NCBI RefSeq assembly: GCF_025118155.1
Contig: NW_026251440.1
Span: 48,411 to 112,410, forward strand
Reading direction: 5' to 3'
From: Cokeromyces recurvatus
Lineage: Eukaryota; Mucoromycota; Mucoromycetes; Mucorales; Mucoraceae
Length of the DNA: 64,000 bases
Part shown: positions 10,624 through 22,539 of the stretch, in pieces
How the letters are laid out: every line of letters begins with the position of its first letter
Numbering within the stretch: the first letter of the stretch is position 1
Notes under the pieces: model-generated
Database searches by the model: none
Told to the model about the DNA's origin: nothing
Seen by the model: only the letters and a program-made list of their open reading frames with translations
Translations under genes and position numbers: made by a program

Positions 10624-12942
10624 ATGAAACCAATTTTTATTTCAACTGCTATCTTTTTGCTTGCAAGTACTTCATATGGTGCTGTTATCAATAATGGCCA
10701 TCTATTAGCTCGAAAGGAATATGACCGAGGCCTTGCTCGTAGTTTTGGACCTGATGTTCCTTATCAGGAATATACCAATTTAAATTATATGCAACGTCAG
10801 CAAGATTATAGTGCTTTTACTTTGACCCAAGATCCAGCTGATATTGCTATCGCCTTTGCTGAAGCGGAACTGGTGAACGGTGAATATATCGTTCAATCTG
10901 TCTATAAGTCTGATTTAAACGGTGTGACTCATGTCTATCTAAGACAAAAGGTCAATGGATTAGAAGTACTTAATGGTGATATCAACATTAATGTAGATAG
11001 ATTGGGTCGTATTATTTCATATGGTAACTCATTTGCTAGAGGTAGTCCAAAGATGCCACGACAAGAAGAAAGTAAATCCATTTTTAAGGTATACTTCAAA
11101 TCTGACCTCTTCTTGATATATATAGTTTACTCATAAATATTTATTTATATACTTGTATAATAGCATATTCAAAATGGTTTACAGATTGTTTCTAGTTCAT
11201 TCTCTCAAGTTGTCTTTCAACAAGAGGAACAAGAGGATGATGACATTGTTTATAATATTATAAGCCCATATAAAAGAGTGATTGATCCAGCTGATGCAGT
11301 CTTATCATTAATGGCCTTTGTTAAATCTTCTTTACCAGATCCAACTATCTTGAATTTCTTGACACCTGAAACATTTATTACCTTGAGTTCTTTCAAGGGC
11401 TCTCATGAGGAGGATACGACGGTTATTCAATTCGAAAATGTCCCCTTTGCTGAATCCCCCGTCGAGGTTCGTCAAGGTTATATACAGACAGAGACAGGTG
11501 ATTTGCAGCTTGTCTGGGATGTTCAATATGAACTTCAAGATAACTGGTATAATGCACATGTGAACGCACATGACGCTACCCTCATCAGTCTTGTAGATTG
11601 GGTTTCAAGTGCATCCTATTACAATATCATCCCCTTTGGCTTTAATGACCCTCATGAATCCCTTCAACAACTTGTCAAGAATCCACATGACCCCTGGGCA
11701 AGTCCAGATGGTTGGCATACACAAGGATTTATCGCCAAGGGGGCCAAGACCTATAACGTCACGATCGGCAATAACGCTTACACACACACAAACCCAGATG
11801 GTGGATCAGAATGGCAAAACAATTATCGACCTCAGGGACACCCTAATGATGACGGTGAAAGTGATGGTGATCATGGTCTCGTCTTTAATTATGAGGCCCT
11901 ATTTGATCGACAGGAACCAAAAGAATATCAAGACGCAGCCGTAACGAATTTATTCTATTGGTGTAATATAGCGCATGATTTCTTTTATCGTTATGGCTTT
12001 GATGAAAAGGCGGGGAACTTCCAACAGGATAACTTGGGTCGTGGGCCTGAGAGTGGTGCTGGAGATGCGGTGATTGCGAATGCTCAAGATGGGTCCGGTC
12101 GTAATAATGCGAACTTTGCCACACCACCCGATGGTAAACATGGCAAGATGCGGATGTATGTCTGGGATCAAACGAAGCCGATGCGCGATGGTGATTTTGA
12201 AAGTGGCATCGTGATTCATGAATATACGCATGGTGTATCTACACGGTTAACAGGTGGACCCAAGAATTCAAACTGTCTAGGTTGGGGTGAAGCAGGTGGG
12301 ATGGGTGAAGGATGGGGTGACTTTATTGCAACCGTGATTCGAATGCGTAAGGGCTATAATCGTTCTATCGAGTTTGGTATGGGTGATTACTCAAATGGGG
12401 GTGAGGGTATTCGTAAATACAAGTATTCTACTTCAAAGGAGACAAACCCAAGTACCTATTGTATCATGGATCGATTTGATTATTGGGGTGTTCATGCAAA
12501 AGGTGAAGTCTGGGCAGAGATGTTGTATGAGGTTTATTGGAACTTGGTCGACCGTTTGGGTTTTACTGATCAATGGTTCCCTCCTACTCCTACTCCTACT
12601 GCTGCGGCTAAAGCGAAAGCGAAGACTGCTGACCCTGATAAGATCACATTGACAGAGGACGAGATAAAGATGATTCGTAAACATATTACAAGTCATGGTA
12701 ACACGTTGGCTGTACAACTCGTCTTGGACGGCATGAAACTTCAACCTTGTAACCCAAGTTTTATATCAGCTCGTGATGCCATCTTGGAAGCTGAAAAACA
12801 ATTAACTGGTGGTAAATACTATTGTGATATTTATCGTGCCTTCGCTAAGCGTGGACTTGGTCCTGGTGCTAAACTAGAAAAGAAGGGCTGGATTGAGCAA
12901 CGTGTTGAAAGTTATTCACTTCCTGCTGAATGTGAAGATTAA
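10624..12942 (+). CDS. Fungalysin, secreted M36 metalloprotease
   Basis: Exons 10624-11088 and 11164-12942 give 748 codons (747 aa). The start has a clear signal peptide (MKPIFISTAIFLLASTSYG), then an FTP-type propeptide (about residues 40-270, with VYLRQKVNGLEVLNGDINI), then the catalytic domain. Zinc site: His507 and His511 in HEYTHGVSTRLTGG, catalytic Glu508, and Glu537 in MGEGWGDFIA as third ligand (26 residues on, as in the family). A low-complexity PTPTPTAAAKAKAK insert lies near residues 631-644. The enzyme digests extracellular protein and is made as a zymogen. A second AG at 11183-11184 could shorten exon 2 by seven codons. Several long antisense ORFs over exon 2 are shadows of its codon usage. 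Confidence 0.95.
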
Positions 12943-13181
12943 TTCTTTTTTTTTTTTTTTTTTTTTTTTTAAGTTTCTATATTCACACAATTATGATCAT
13001 CTGTAATAGAGCCATTTGTCTCTTTTCCTATACATACATACCTATAACTTTTCTTTCTCTCTCTCTCTCTCTCTCTTTTCAAATTTATATATGTTTATAA
13101 CTTTTATTTTTTTTTCTTTTATATATATATGTTAAATATAATAAACAAAGACTGTAGTTTTTTTTTTTTTTTATTATTTAT
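12943..13181. other. Convergent intergenic region
   Basis: Short gap between fungalysin (+) and SCAI (-) with a 25-T run at 12946-12970, a (CT)n run at 13055-13074 and TA repeats. Probably holds the two polyadenylation regions. No gene seen. Confidence 0.7.
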
Positions 13182-16030
13182 TTAATTGGTGGAATTTTCA
13201 TCAAGTAAATTATTATTTACCAAAGGAGGTATAATTGTTGTGTTACTGCCAGAAATGGATGGATTCGTATTGTTCGAAGTAAGAGAAGATGTATTTGTAG
13301 TAACAGAAGAAGTTGTATTCATTGCATAAGCAGGTAAACTAAAATAAGTCCCTACATCAGCAATCATTGTCAAGTCACCTAACATGGTAACAATCTCTGG
13401 TGATGAATAAATGCTTTCTGGTAAAGAAGGTAAAGAAGAAGGATATGACTAACAAAAAAAAAGGCTTAATTAAAGAGATGAATATGAATGATATTATTGT
13501 ATTTACCCTTTCATCTTTAAAAGAGGAATGATATCTTAAAAATATACCACAAAGAACAAATCGAACAATAAAATAATATAGAAAATCATCCGACATGAAT
13601 CTTTTTACACTTACATCTATATTATAAATAAGAAATGAATAAAAGCATCTATTTATAAATAATTATTTATGTGAATTTTACCAACATTGGCGTCGTTTAT
13701 AAGAAGATCACCAATTGCCTTTTCCATAGTAGCTAATTTCTTAACACAGTCGTCCCATTTCTGTTGATCCAAATTACCAATATCCGAAATAGAACAAAAT
13801 CCTAATAAGGGCGTATGCAAAAACAAAGTAAAAAGACTTCCGATTTCTGTCTTGTCCTGAACAGAGGATGGGTATTCAATAGGTGACATTAAACACATAA
13901 GTGGCTGATTAAAAATAGTAGGCATCGTCTTGAATTGTGTACTATAATCACTATCGATGATTAAAAAGAGGGGTTTACGAGAGAAAGGAATCAAATCAGC
14001 TGGATGCAAGCAATGAACTGAAGGAGGCAGTGTTTCAGTTGGTGTGTTTCCTGTTATATTGGATGCAGTTGCATTTGTAATAGTTGCGTTATTATTATTA
14101 TTATTCATATTATTATTATTATTATTATTATTATTAGTAGTGGTAGTGGTAGTAGTAGTGGTAGTAGCAGTGGTAGTAGCAGTAGTAGTAGATACTGCTG
14201 CAGAGGCTGAAGAAGAAGCTGCAGCTGTATTGGATGTAACAGAATTTCCAACCATTGTTCCTGCATTGTTATTATTACCTGTATATATGGATGAAGTCGT
14301 TGCCATCATTACACGTTCTGTATTAGTAAGTTGTTTACCTTTTGGGTTATTTGTCAAAACACCGCCCCCATATCCCGAGTTGACTTGATCTGGATAGACA
14401 CAACCATCTGCAGATACGTAAAGAAGTAAAGCCGAATGTTCACTTGTGTCTTTGAAAGCAGTAGAGATATAAACTAGTAATTGATTTAATGAAGGTCTAT
14501 AAAGAAGATATTTATGTGGATTCATTCGTTTTGTCAATGTATTCGAACTATTTATTTTTGCATGTTGTTGATCCTCTATATTCGTATTGTTACTGCTTTG
14601 AACTGCAGATGGATGCAAAACTGAAGGCTCTCTTTCCAATGATTGTAGCATACGATACATATCCAACGTAAGTTCAGAAAATTTGATTTGCTTTTGGTAA
14701 TTACCTACTAAAATAGCTTCCTGTAATTTTAACTTGGCTATATTAGTATGACCCATATTTCTTTCTGGAATATGAAAGGGCAATCGATGATCGATCTTGT
14801 CGGGCGTACGATCCAGATTGATAGGAATGAGTTTCTTTTCTGCTTCAGAAAAATTACTTATCTCATCCAAGACCCTTTGCCATTCCTTTGCATCAGGAGG
14901 TTTATAACTTTTCGTATATTCTTCAATTAAACCTTCTAATTCAGAAATCAATAGACGTATATTTTCATTTCTATTCAACAAGAGACAAACAATGATAAAA
15001 CGTGCATAATATCTCATCTTTTTAACCATAAGTGCAGCACTATGTCATGATATAAGTAAACTTGATATTATTGCATAATAAAAGCACGTACTTACTTTCT
15101 TACTTCTAAGATATCTTTAAAGTATTGCCTTTCATGAATTGCTTCATAAAATACATAAGCTTCATGTAAGTAATTTGTTTCACTTGTCCTTAGACTAATA
15201 ACAACCTATTAGACACATACAAGAATCATATAAAGTATTATATATATATATATATATATATATATCTTACTAATAATGATAATAAAGCTGACCAATCTTG
15301 CTTGCTATCTCACCTACTTCCCAACGTTTTAAGCCATAATTGTTCTTATTCTCAAGAACTGATCTATGTGTTTGTTGAAACTTCCATAACTAATCACAGA
15401 GAAGATGAATATAAATGTATTTTTCTATCAAGTTTTCATTTTTGGTTTTTTAAAAAGTCTCTAACCTTTGTATATACTTCAAATGTTTTTTCAAAATACT
15501 ATATAGATATAACCTGAATTAATTTTTTTTTATTGTTAGTAAGTAAATTAATGAATAGCTTACTGGTCTCCATTGACGATGACTTCCTGTAGGTGGTAAA
15601 TCTCTAGTATGCATTAATCAATATTGATATTTTCTTTTTAAGAAAAAAAAAAAGTATGTAGAGGGAGAGAGAGAGAGCTTCTATTTTTGTTACCTTAATC
15701 CACTAAATAAGCTTTGACTCTTTTCTAAAAGATATTGAAATTCTTCTACAAGTTTTTGATTTCTTATAGATTCTTCATTTGATGTTAATTCTGAAGCTAC
15801 GGCTACTGCTGCTGCTGCTGCTGTTGCCACTGCTGCTGTAGTAGGAATTTGACTTTCGTTCGAGACTATACTACATGAAAAAAAAAAATAAATGAAAAAA
15901 GAAAAAATGTCTATATGCATGTTAATATACCTGAAGGTGTTGTTGTTGAACTTGTATTAGATTGTTGTTGTTGTTTTGTATTCTGTTGTAATGAAGAGTC
16001 CACATTGACTGGATTAGCAATTGAACTCAT
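13182..16030 (-). CDS. SCAI family protein
   Basis: Nine exons: 16030-15931, 15865-15694, 15603-15564, 15498-15466, 15389-15271, 15194-15096, 15039-13682, 13616-13507, 13448-13182; total 766 codons (765 aa). Strong family signature along the length: SLFSGLRDLPPTG, YFEKTFEVYTKLWKFQQ, LKRWEVGEIASKIGQLYYHY, LRTSETNYLHEAY, KMRYYARFIIVCLLLNR, NPHKYLLYRPSLNQLLVY, VHCLHPADLIPFSRKPLF and a GSLFTLFLHTPLLGF stretch. SCAI in animals is a nuclear cofactor (MAL/SRF regulation, 53BP1-linked break repair); the fungal role is not established. Three low-complexity insertions (Q-rich N terminus, Ala-rich 15780-15840, Thr/Asn runs 14080-14200) are absent from the conserved core. The tail after residue 735 is Ser/Thr/Asn-rich. 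Confidence 0.92.
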
Positions 16031-17184
16031 AATTACTTGTAGAATAAGAATAAATAAATATGTTGCAGAAAAAAAAAAAAAAAAAAAAAAAAGAAAATAA
16101 AATAAAAGAACTCAGTCCGTGAAGTTGCCTCAAATATTAATGAGAAAAAATAAAATAAAATAAAGGAAATAAGGAAAACGATAATAATATTATTAAAGAA
16201 AATGAGTTAGATAATTAAGATAAATACTTCTATAATAGATGTATGATAAACAACACTCTAATAGCAGAGGAATCATTCAGGGCAATGCGTGTGTGTATGT
16301 TTTCATCATTTTTTATATTTGAAATAAAATACCAACATTATTTTTTGTGCCTGAATAGTTATTAATAATTGGCATAGATTGCTTGTCAAATGATAAACAG
16401 TTTGTAAGAATCCTTCATATAAGCAGCTGAGCAAAATTAGATTGAAGCAAATGATATTTGTATAAAGAATGACTATTTGTTGTTGTGTGTGAGATTTCAA
16501 TGTGTGAGAAGATATGAAGGTACAATCTTGTAGTACGAGTAATTCTTTAAGGCATATTAAGATCAGAAAGAGATAAAGGAATAATAGTAGTTTATAAAGA
16601 AGAAGAGTGAATAAAGAAAATTGAAGGATTTGATCTATTTTCTGATGGTAATTTTTTTTTATTATAAAATAATGTTGGACGACAATTTCTATAATATGAT
16701 AATTGGTATTGATTTGAGCTTATTGGATTATAAATAGTTGATTTTGATGCTTCATTTGCTTCACAAGCAAGTGAACAAAAGACCCTATTCTAATGATACA
16801 GACTATTTATAAGCATGTATGTATATATGTATGTATGTATGTATGTGCTTACATCATCCAAAAGTCTCTTCTCACAAAACAAGCAATAGTTTAATTCCAT
16901 CAGAATAATGACTGTATGAAGGGGAGAGAGAGAGAGAGAGAGAGAGGGGGGAAAAAAGGCAATGTTGTATTTATGTACAATAGAATAGCATACTTTTTTT
17001 TTTATACTTCAGACGAGAATGAATTTCATTTTTGGGATACGCACAATTAAAAAAAAAAAAAATACAATTTATTGAACCAAATAGAAAGAGGAAGATATAC
17101 ACATTATGTGAAATGAATTTGATATATGAATTTATTCTCAAAGCCCCTATATCGGGTATCATTCCCTTTGTCTTCTTTATCTAA
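16031..17184. other. Intergenic region upstream of SCAI
   Basis: 1.15 kb between the SCAI start and the end of the next minus-strand gene. Contains an A tract (16069-16092), GT-rich and (GTAT)n stretches near 16815-16845 and a (GA)n run at 16923-16946. No conserved coding or RNA gene recognised; it should include the SCAI promoter. Confidence 0.6.
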
Positions 17185-18280
17185 TTAACGCAAGACATTG
17201 ATCAAAAATAGGACAGACGAAAGCAGAGAAATACTAAAAGTAATCATAATAGGTCCAAATGATTCACGGAAAGAACTAGCTGCATTATAAAAGCAAAGAG
17301 GACAAAAGCTCGCTAATAATAAAGATGAATATAAAATAAGAGAAATAGGAATAAATTAACTACTTCTACTTACAGATTGTTGTATAAGGATCATAGAAAT
17401 CAGGTGTATAAAGTCCAACTGACAAAGTTGTACAAGGTGATAACCATCCAGGTACATAGCCAGCACTTACACCTCGTTGATCATAAAGTTGAATTTTATA
17501 AAACCCATTCATTAAGGGTGCTGATGGTGTAGAAGCATTTCCTAAGTTCCATACAGCAGAAGTTGCCGCACCTTCCATAACAGTGATAGGATAGGTGACT
17601 GAGTTGGGTCCTACTGCATTTAATGTCAAGCTGACAGGTTGAACAAGTAAATAAGAATATGTCCATTTGAAAGTGACGTTTGAATTAGCTGTGATTGAGT
17701 AGACTGGATTGACACCACTATGCTTTGTAGGAGTGACAAAGGTTGCAAAGGCTGGGTAAACAGAGTTACCATAACTTGCAGAAGTAGGTAGATTTGATAA
17801 ATTGTTTGCTGTTGATGTTGGGTTTGAAGACATTGCTGTAGATATAGACTGTGTAGGACTAGAATTTATAGAGTGAGAAGGAAGAGGAGAAGGAAGATGT
17901 TGAGTTGCAGTAGGGATTATTGATACAGAAGATGCTGTAGGATGCGAAGCTACTGAAGTACTAGATGCTACTCTCATAGAGAATAAAGATGGCATTGATT
18001 CTTGTTGTCTTTTTAAAGCCAATATCTCAGCAGCTATGATGAAAAAAAAAATCAATTATTAAAACAGTACTCTAATATAATATACGATACGAATCATAAT
18101 CATTTACTTACATAAAAGCTCAGAATCTAAAATACATGTGCAGATAAATAGATTATTAGTGGCCTATGTCTAAAAATGTAACAATACACTTTGTGTACCT
18201 CTTTTTTCTACTGCATAAACTATATTTATTAAATAAAAGACTGCTAATATTAAAAAACTAATCAACTTCTTCCCTGTCAT
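17185..18280 (-). CDS. Small secretory/membrane protein, DUF7137-like
   Basis: Exons 18280-18199, 18126-18112, 18033-17374, 17312-17185 join to 295 codons (294 aa). N-terminal hydrophobic segment after MTGKK (signal peptide or anchor), then a Ser/Thr/Pro-rich stretch (about 55-110) likely to be O-glycosylated. Next is a beta-rich domain (about 120-250) with NSNVTFKWTYSYLL, FYKIQLYDQRG and VGLYTPDFYDPYTT, which resembles the fungal DUF7137 domain. A C-terminal transmembrane helix follows, ending in NVLR. Exon 2 is only 15 nt but has GTAAGT and TTTTAG sites and keeps the frame. Topology suggests a type I plasma-membrane or cell-wall protein; function unknown. The family name is from memory of its pattern and should be checked. 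Confidence 0.75.
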
Positions 18281-18470
18281 ATTTTATTTTTATTATTTAT
18301 TTATTCTTATATTTATAAAAAAAAAAAATAAAAATAAAAAAAAATAAATAAACAAATAAACAAATAAAAAAAATAAAAAAATTTCTTATAATAATTTACT
18401 GTTATTTTACTTTTACTTTATTAAGATGGAGATTTAATACATTCAATGTTAATAATGTTTCATTATATTT

Positions 18471-19600
18471 TTATAAATCAAATTGGGCTGCGAATGAAAA
18501 AGCAACCTTTGCTGCCATTTTACGTCTTTCTTCCATCGATAAGCTCTTCCCGTGTTCTTTTTGTTAAAAAAAAAAATGAATAAGCCCTTTTTCTTTTATG
18601 ACTCAATTTAATAGTCTTTTACCTCTCATGGATTGAATCGTTTCGAATACTTTATCCAAGCCATCTTCTTCATCAATATTTCCAAATAATTCTTTTCTCA
18701 AACTTTCAATTTCATCTTGTGTAGGTAAATCTATAAATAAAATAGATTTGAGTAAAAAAATGTATTTTTTTTTTTTTTTCATTGGACACAGCTTACCTAA
18801 TAAATCATCATCCAAATCATTCATTATTTTTAATTCATCTTTCTTATTATTCTCTTTTTCCTTTATCATGCCATCCCACATATTATTCTCAAGCGTCGCT
18901 AAAATTAAATCCATGCCTACTTTATCCATTGGCATCTCTGAAGTCTCGTCCATGTCTACATACATAAAATTATTTGAGGCGCACCAATCATAAATAGTAT
19001 GTTCCATCTCTTCTGTTAAAGGCTTCTTTGATGTTGTGCCAAGAACAATGCGAACATTAGGCTCTGCTTGTTCTATAAATGGTTTCCATCTTTTCACTGC
19101 ATCAAATGTATTTGGCTATCACAAAATTATACACATATAAGAAATAGGTTGTCATATCTATTCTATTCTATCCTTCTTATTTGTTATCTACTATTTACCT
19201 TATTTTTATCGAATAGATAGATAAAGGCGTCTACTACTTTACTAACATCTGAATCCTTTTCACAGTAAGCTTTGACAGTATCTGGACTAGGATCTATTTC
19301 GTCTAACCAAAAATCAACATTTGCACTGTAATATTTGGTTTTAATGGCATACGGTATACAGACACCTACTACATCACCCTTTGTTTCTTTTAATCGATCA
19401 TCAACAAGTGTTTGTAAGAATTCTCTATTTGATGTCCTAAAGAGATCTACAATAATAAAAGAAGTTGATTTATATATATATAAAAGTATTGCAAGAATAT
19501 ATATATATATGTATATGTATATATCGTTCTCTTTACCAATAACGAATTGTAATGTACTTTTATTAGGATGACTTGTAACAAAGATCTTATTTTTCAGCAT
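18471..19600 (-). CDS. AAGAB (p34)/Irc6-like adaptor-binding protein
   Basis: Exons 19600-19537, 19446-19199, 19115-18797, 18730-18623, 18556-18471 give 275 codons (274 aa). N-terminal half has the G-domain-like fold of the family, starting MLKNKIFVTSHPNKSTLQF, but with no functional P-loop. The C-terminal part has the hallmark LPTQDEIESLRKELFG, GLDKVFETIQSMRG and a final helix RRKMAAKVAFSF. Animal AAGAB is an assembly chaperone for AP-1/AP-2 clathrin adaptors; yeast Irc6 is its relative. It therefore probably acts in the cytosol on clathrin adaptor assembly. The last exon is short (86 nt) with an AAG acceptor, but the C-terminal helix match supports it. Confidence 0.82.
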
Positions 19601-19918
19601 ATTGTTACCAAGTGAGAAGAAGGAAAATAATAATAATAAAAAAAAAACCAGTAACCAGAAGCTTTCATTTTATTTGGTTTTTGAACTCAGTGATTATTAT
19701 TACATTCATTCATTTTGATTCTTCTAATGTAAAATTTACATGTAATAAAATCGAGTTATAGAATAAAAGTACGTTATTTATTTTATAAGAATGAAAACAG
19801 GTACGAATCATATGAGCACATAAATATAAACATTTACGTGTTAAAATAAAATCGATCGACGATTGCGCGCACACACACACACAAAATTGAATTAAGCAGA
19901 ACGGATTAAAGCACTAAA
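19601..19918. other. Intergenic region
   Basis: 318 bp between the AAGAB-like start and the end of the Hsp70-like gene, both minus strand. A (CA)n run lies at 19868-19882. Nothing else recognised; expected to contain the AAGAB-like promoter. Confidence 0.6.
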
Positions 19919-21454
19919 CTATGGCGAAAAAGACAATAATTTATTACTCTTACTTAACTCTATCAACTGCTCCATTTCCTGTCTTTCATGCTTTGGTAAT
20001 AAAAAGGAAAATGACTTATACAGGATATCTTTCTTCTTCCACCACGATAATCTTTTTAATGACTCTATTCTTTGTTCTATAACTGATTTGAATTCTTCAT
20101 CTTTGTATCTATTTTGTTCATATATCTCAGCGTCCCAGTTTTGTTCACGAAGAATGATCTCATCTACCAATTCTTGCCATTTATTTGAAATTAACATTTG
20201 ATGAGACTTTCTTGTTGTTTCATTTATTACTGTCACATTTAACACGTCCTTCTGTTCATTGTCAAATATAACTCGAATGATATCATTAGGTTGAAGATTG
20301 AAATAAATTGTACCCAGTAACTTGTTGTGATTGACATTCGTTCTGAATCCTCTATAGATGGGCATCTCAATTATATTTGTTTTATTGGTTGAGATGGAGG
20401 TAAAGAGAGCAGACTGAGGTCCCTCCAGAGAGTACATTTTCAAAATAGGATACATGACTCCGCCTATTAGTTCAATGCCATAATGCACAGGGTTAATATC
20501 AACGGCTCCCAAGATTGTATCCTCTTCTTCTTGATAAGCTAATAATCTATCTCTGCTCTGTAGTACTTGACCCATTTGAATTAGCTTATCAAAGGCTATA
20601 GATCGACATAACTTGATGTGACTATTTTCATGATAGTTCTTTATTAATTCGTTTATAATCATGTCTTGTTGTGCATTGTAATTAAATGATGTAGTAATGA
20701 TTATCGTTAAGTTTAGTTGTTGTTCCTGAGGAGTTGCTGTCATGATGGATGTGTCATAGTTGAAAGCAAGAAGGTTAGATACATTATTTAATAGATCATT
20801 CAAGACTAAACTTGATAAGTAAGTATAGTTATGAAGGGTAGATGATGACAAGATATCGATTATACCATCTTCTTTTTCGACATGATGAATAGTGAAACTA
20901 TCATTTTCGTCAAAGTGTAGTACTGAGTAATACATATCAGACTCTTTATCTTCATTAGCACATGCTACTATTGCAGCCGTTGTTTTACTTGTTCGATAAA
21001 CATAAGAACTACCTGTTTCTAATGCAATCTCGTGTATTATCTCCCAATCACTAGGACTGTAATCTAGTGTAAGGGAACTATTATATATTAAATTTTTTTA
21101 TAGCGCATAAAGAACATATAAATTACCTTTAGGCATTATAATAGAAGTGTATATCAAACTATGACTATTCTATTGGAGATAAAAGGACTCAGTCTAACTT
21201 CATATTGGGATGCTTTTTTACTTACATCAAACTGTATTTGCAGACTATATTTAATTCTCTTGAATAAGATTATTAACTCTTCTTTAAAGTTTTCTTGAAT
21301 ATGATTTGAAAATAAGAATTCTTTATCAACACAACACGTAGACTCCACTTTTAATGTTGGATCATAAAAAAAGAATGGAAAACGTAGCATTGAGTCAGCA
21401 GAGATATTATGACTTGGGCATTCATTTAATATCTCTTTGAATTCAATGTCACTA

Positions 21455-21486
<32 letters not shown>

Positions 21487-21762
21487 TGGCAAATGATTCG
21501 TATCAGATACTGTCACGTTTGCTGCAGTTACTTTAATTCGTGTTGAAGGTTTAAATGATTCAAATTGAATATTTAAAGCAATCATGAGTAGTGTATCTTT
21601 ACTTTCTTCTGCTAAATTATGATTATATATCAGTTGTTTATAGAAAGAAAGAAAGAAACAAGTAACCTTACATGATGGTATGAGTCCTTTTATCATAGAC
21701 GGTCCACATAATAAACCGATACTTAATAGTGTAGTAAACAAGAATGATTTGAAAAAGAACAT
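19919..21762 (-). CDS. Divergent secretory Hsp70-like protein
   Basis: Exons 21762-21672, 21611-21226, 21169-21127, 21063-19919 give 555 codons (554 aa). The N terminus MFFFKSFLFTTLLSIGLLCG is a signal peptide. Hsp70 likeness is clearest at VDINPVHYGIELIGGVM (compare the linker/substrate-domain start of Hsp70), followed by NKLLGTIYFNL and a helical C terminus. Upstream, a segment with SPSDWEIIHEIALETGSS and TTAAIVAC resembles part of the nucleotide-binding domain. The phosphate loops (DLGTT- and DLGGGT-type) are not present, so it is unlikely to hydrolyse ATP. Many Asn-X-Ser/Thr sites fit an ER or extracellular protein. No ER-retention tail (ends LLSFSP). For the last exon the acceptor AG at 21065-21064 must be used; the earlier one breaks the frame. 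Hsp70 assignment is an inference. Confidence 0.65.
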
Positions 21763-21817
21763 AAAAAGAAGAAGATGTTATTGTAATACGAAAGACGAGT
21801 TAAAGTAAAAAGTAAAA

Positions 21818-21879
<62 letters not shown>

Positions 21880-22092
21880 AAACCACATGTTAAAAGCCTC
21901 TATTTGGTTCCTCTATTCATCAAATATCGTTTTCGTGGTATACTCTTTTCCTCCCTTTTTATTTTTTTTTCTTTAGTTGATGAACTAATCTATACAAAAG
22001 ATGATGGTCTTTAGAGAAGAAGTAGCTTGACCTTTATTTTTTTTTTTTTATTGCCGAATAGTTACTCACAAGCGAAGCGTTTTTATTGGAAC

Positions 22093-22124
<32 letters not shown>

Positions 22125-22196
22125 GTAAATATGGTAAAGAAATAACCAGCAATAAAATGTTTTTCCTTTTTTTTTTTGTTTGTTTGTATTAAAAGA
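21763..22196. promoter_or_regulatory. Divergent promoter region with long A tracts
   Basis: 434 bp between two divergent start codons. Contains A57 at 21821-21877 and A28 at 22093-22120 plus a T-rich run before the downstream ATG. Long poly(dA:dT) tracts of this kind exclude nucleosomes in fungal promoters; that role here is inference. No gene seen. Confidence 0.5.
21821..21877. repeat. Poly-A homopolymer, 57 bases
   Basis: Uninterrupted A run 56 bases upstream of the Hsp70-like start codon (minus strand gene). Confidence 0.95.
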
Positions 22197-22497
22197 ATGA
22201 ACGACTCCACTAATAATAAAAAACCAATTCAATCACACCCCAAAAAGTCAATTGATATTGAAGAACTAAGACGACTTAAACAAGCAAAGAAGGAGGCTAA
22301 AAAGAAACTTAATGCTGCTGCTAATCAAAACAACAAACAACATAATGAACCACCTAAAGTACTCGAACGTTTCTTTGCGACTGTACCATATCAAACAAGT
22401 TTAAAAGTTGTTTCGGGGAGTATTCGTGTCATGACGTTTAATGTAAGACGGAATATAGACATCTAAAAGTTATAATAAATATCAAGATCTAAAACAA

Positions 22498-22539
<42 letters not shown>

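Noticed and set aside
11332..12744. Several long ORFs antisense or frame-shifted over the fungalysin gene
   Set aside because: They are shadows of the strongly supported M36 coding sequence and have no family likeness.
14044..14388. Plus-strand ORF rich in Val/Leu over SCAI
   Set aside because: It is the complement of the Thr/Asn codon runs of SCAI.
21064..21126. Frameshift in the Hsp70-like gene
   Set aside because: Use of the later acceptor (AG at 21065-21064) closes the frame; only the earlier AG gave a one-base mismatch.
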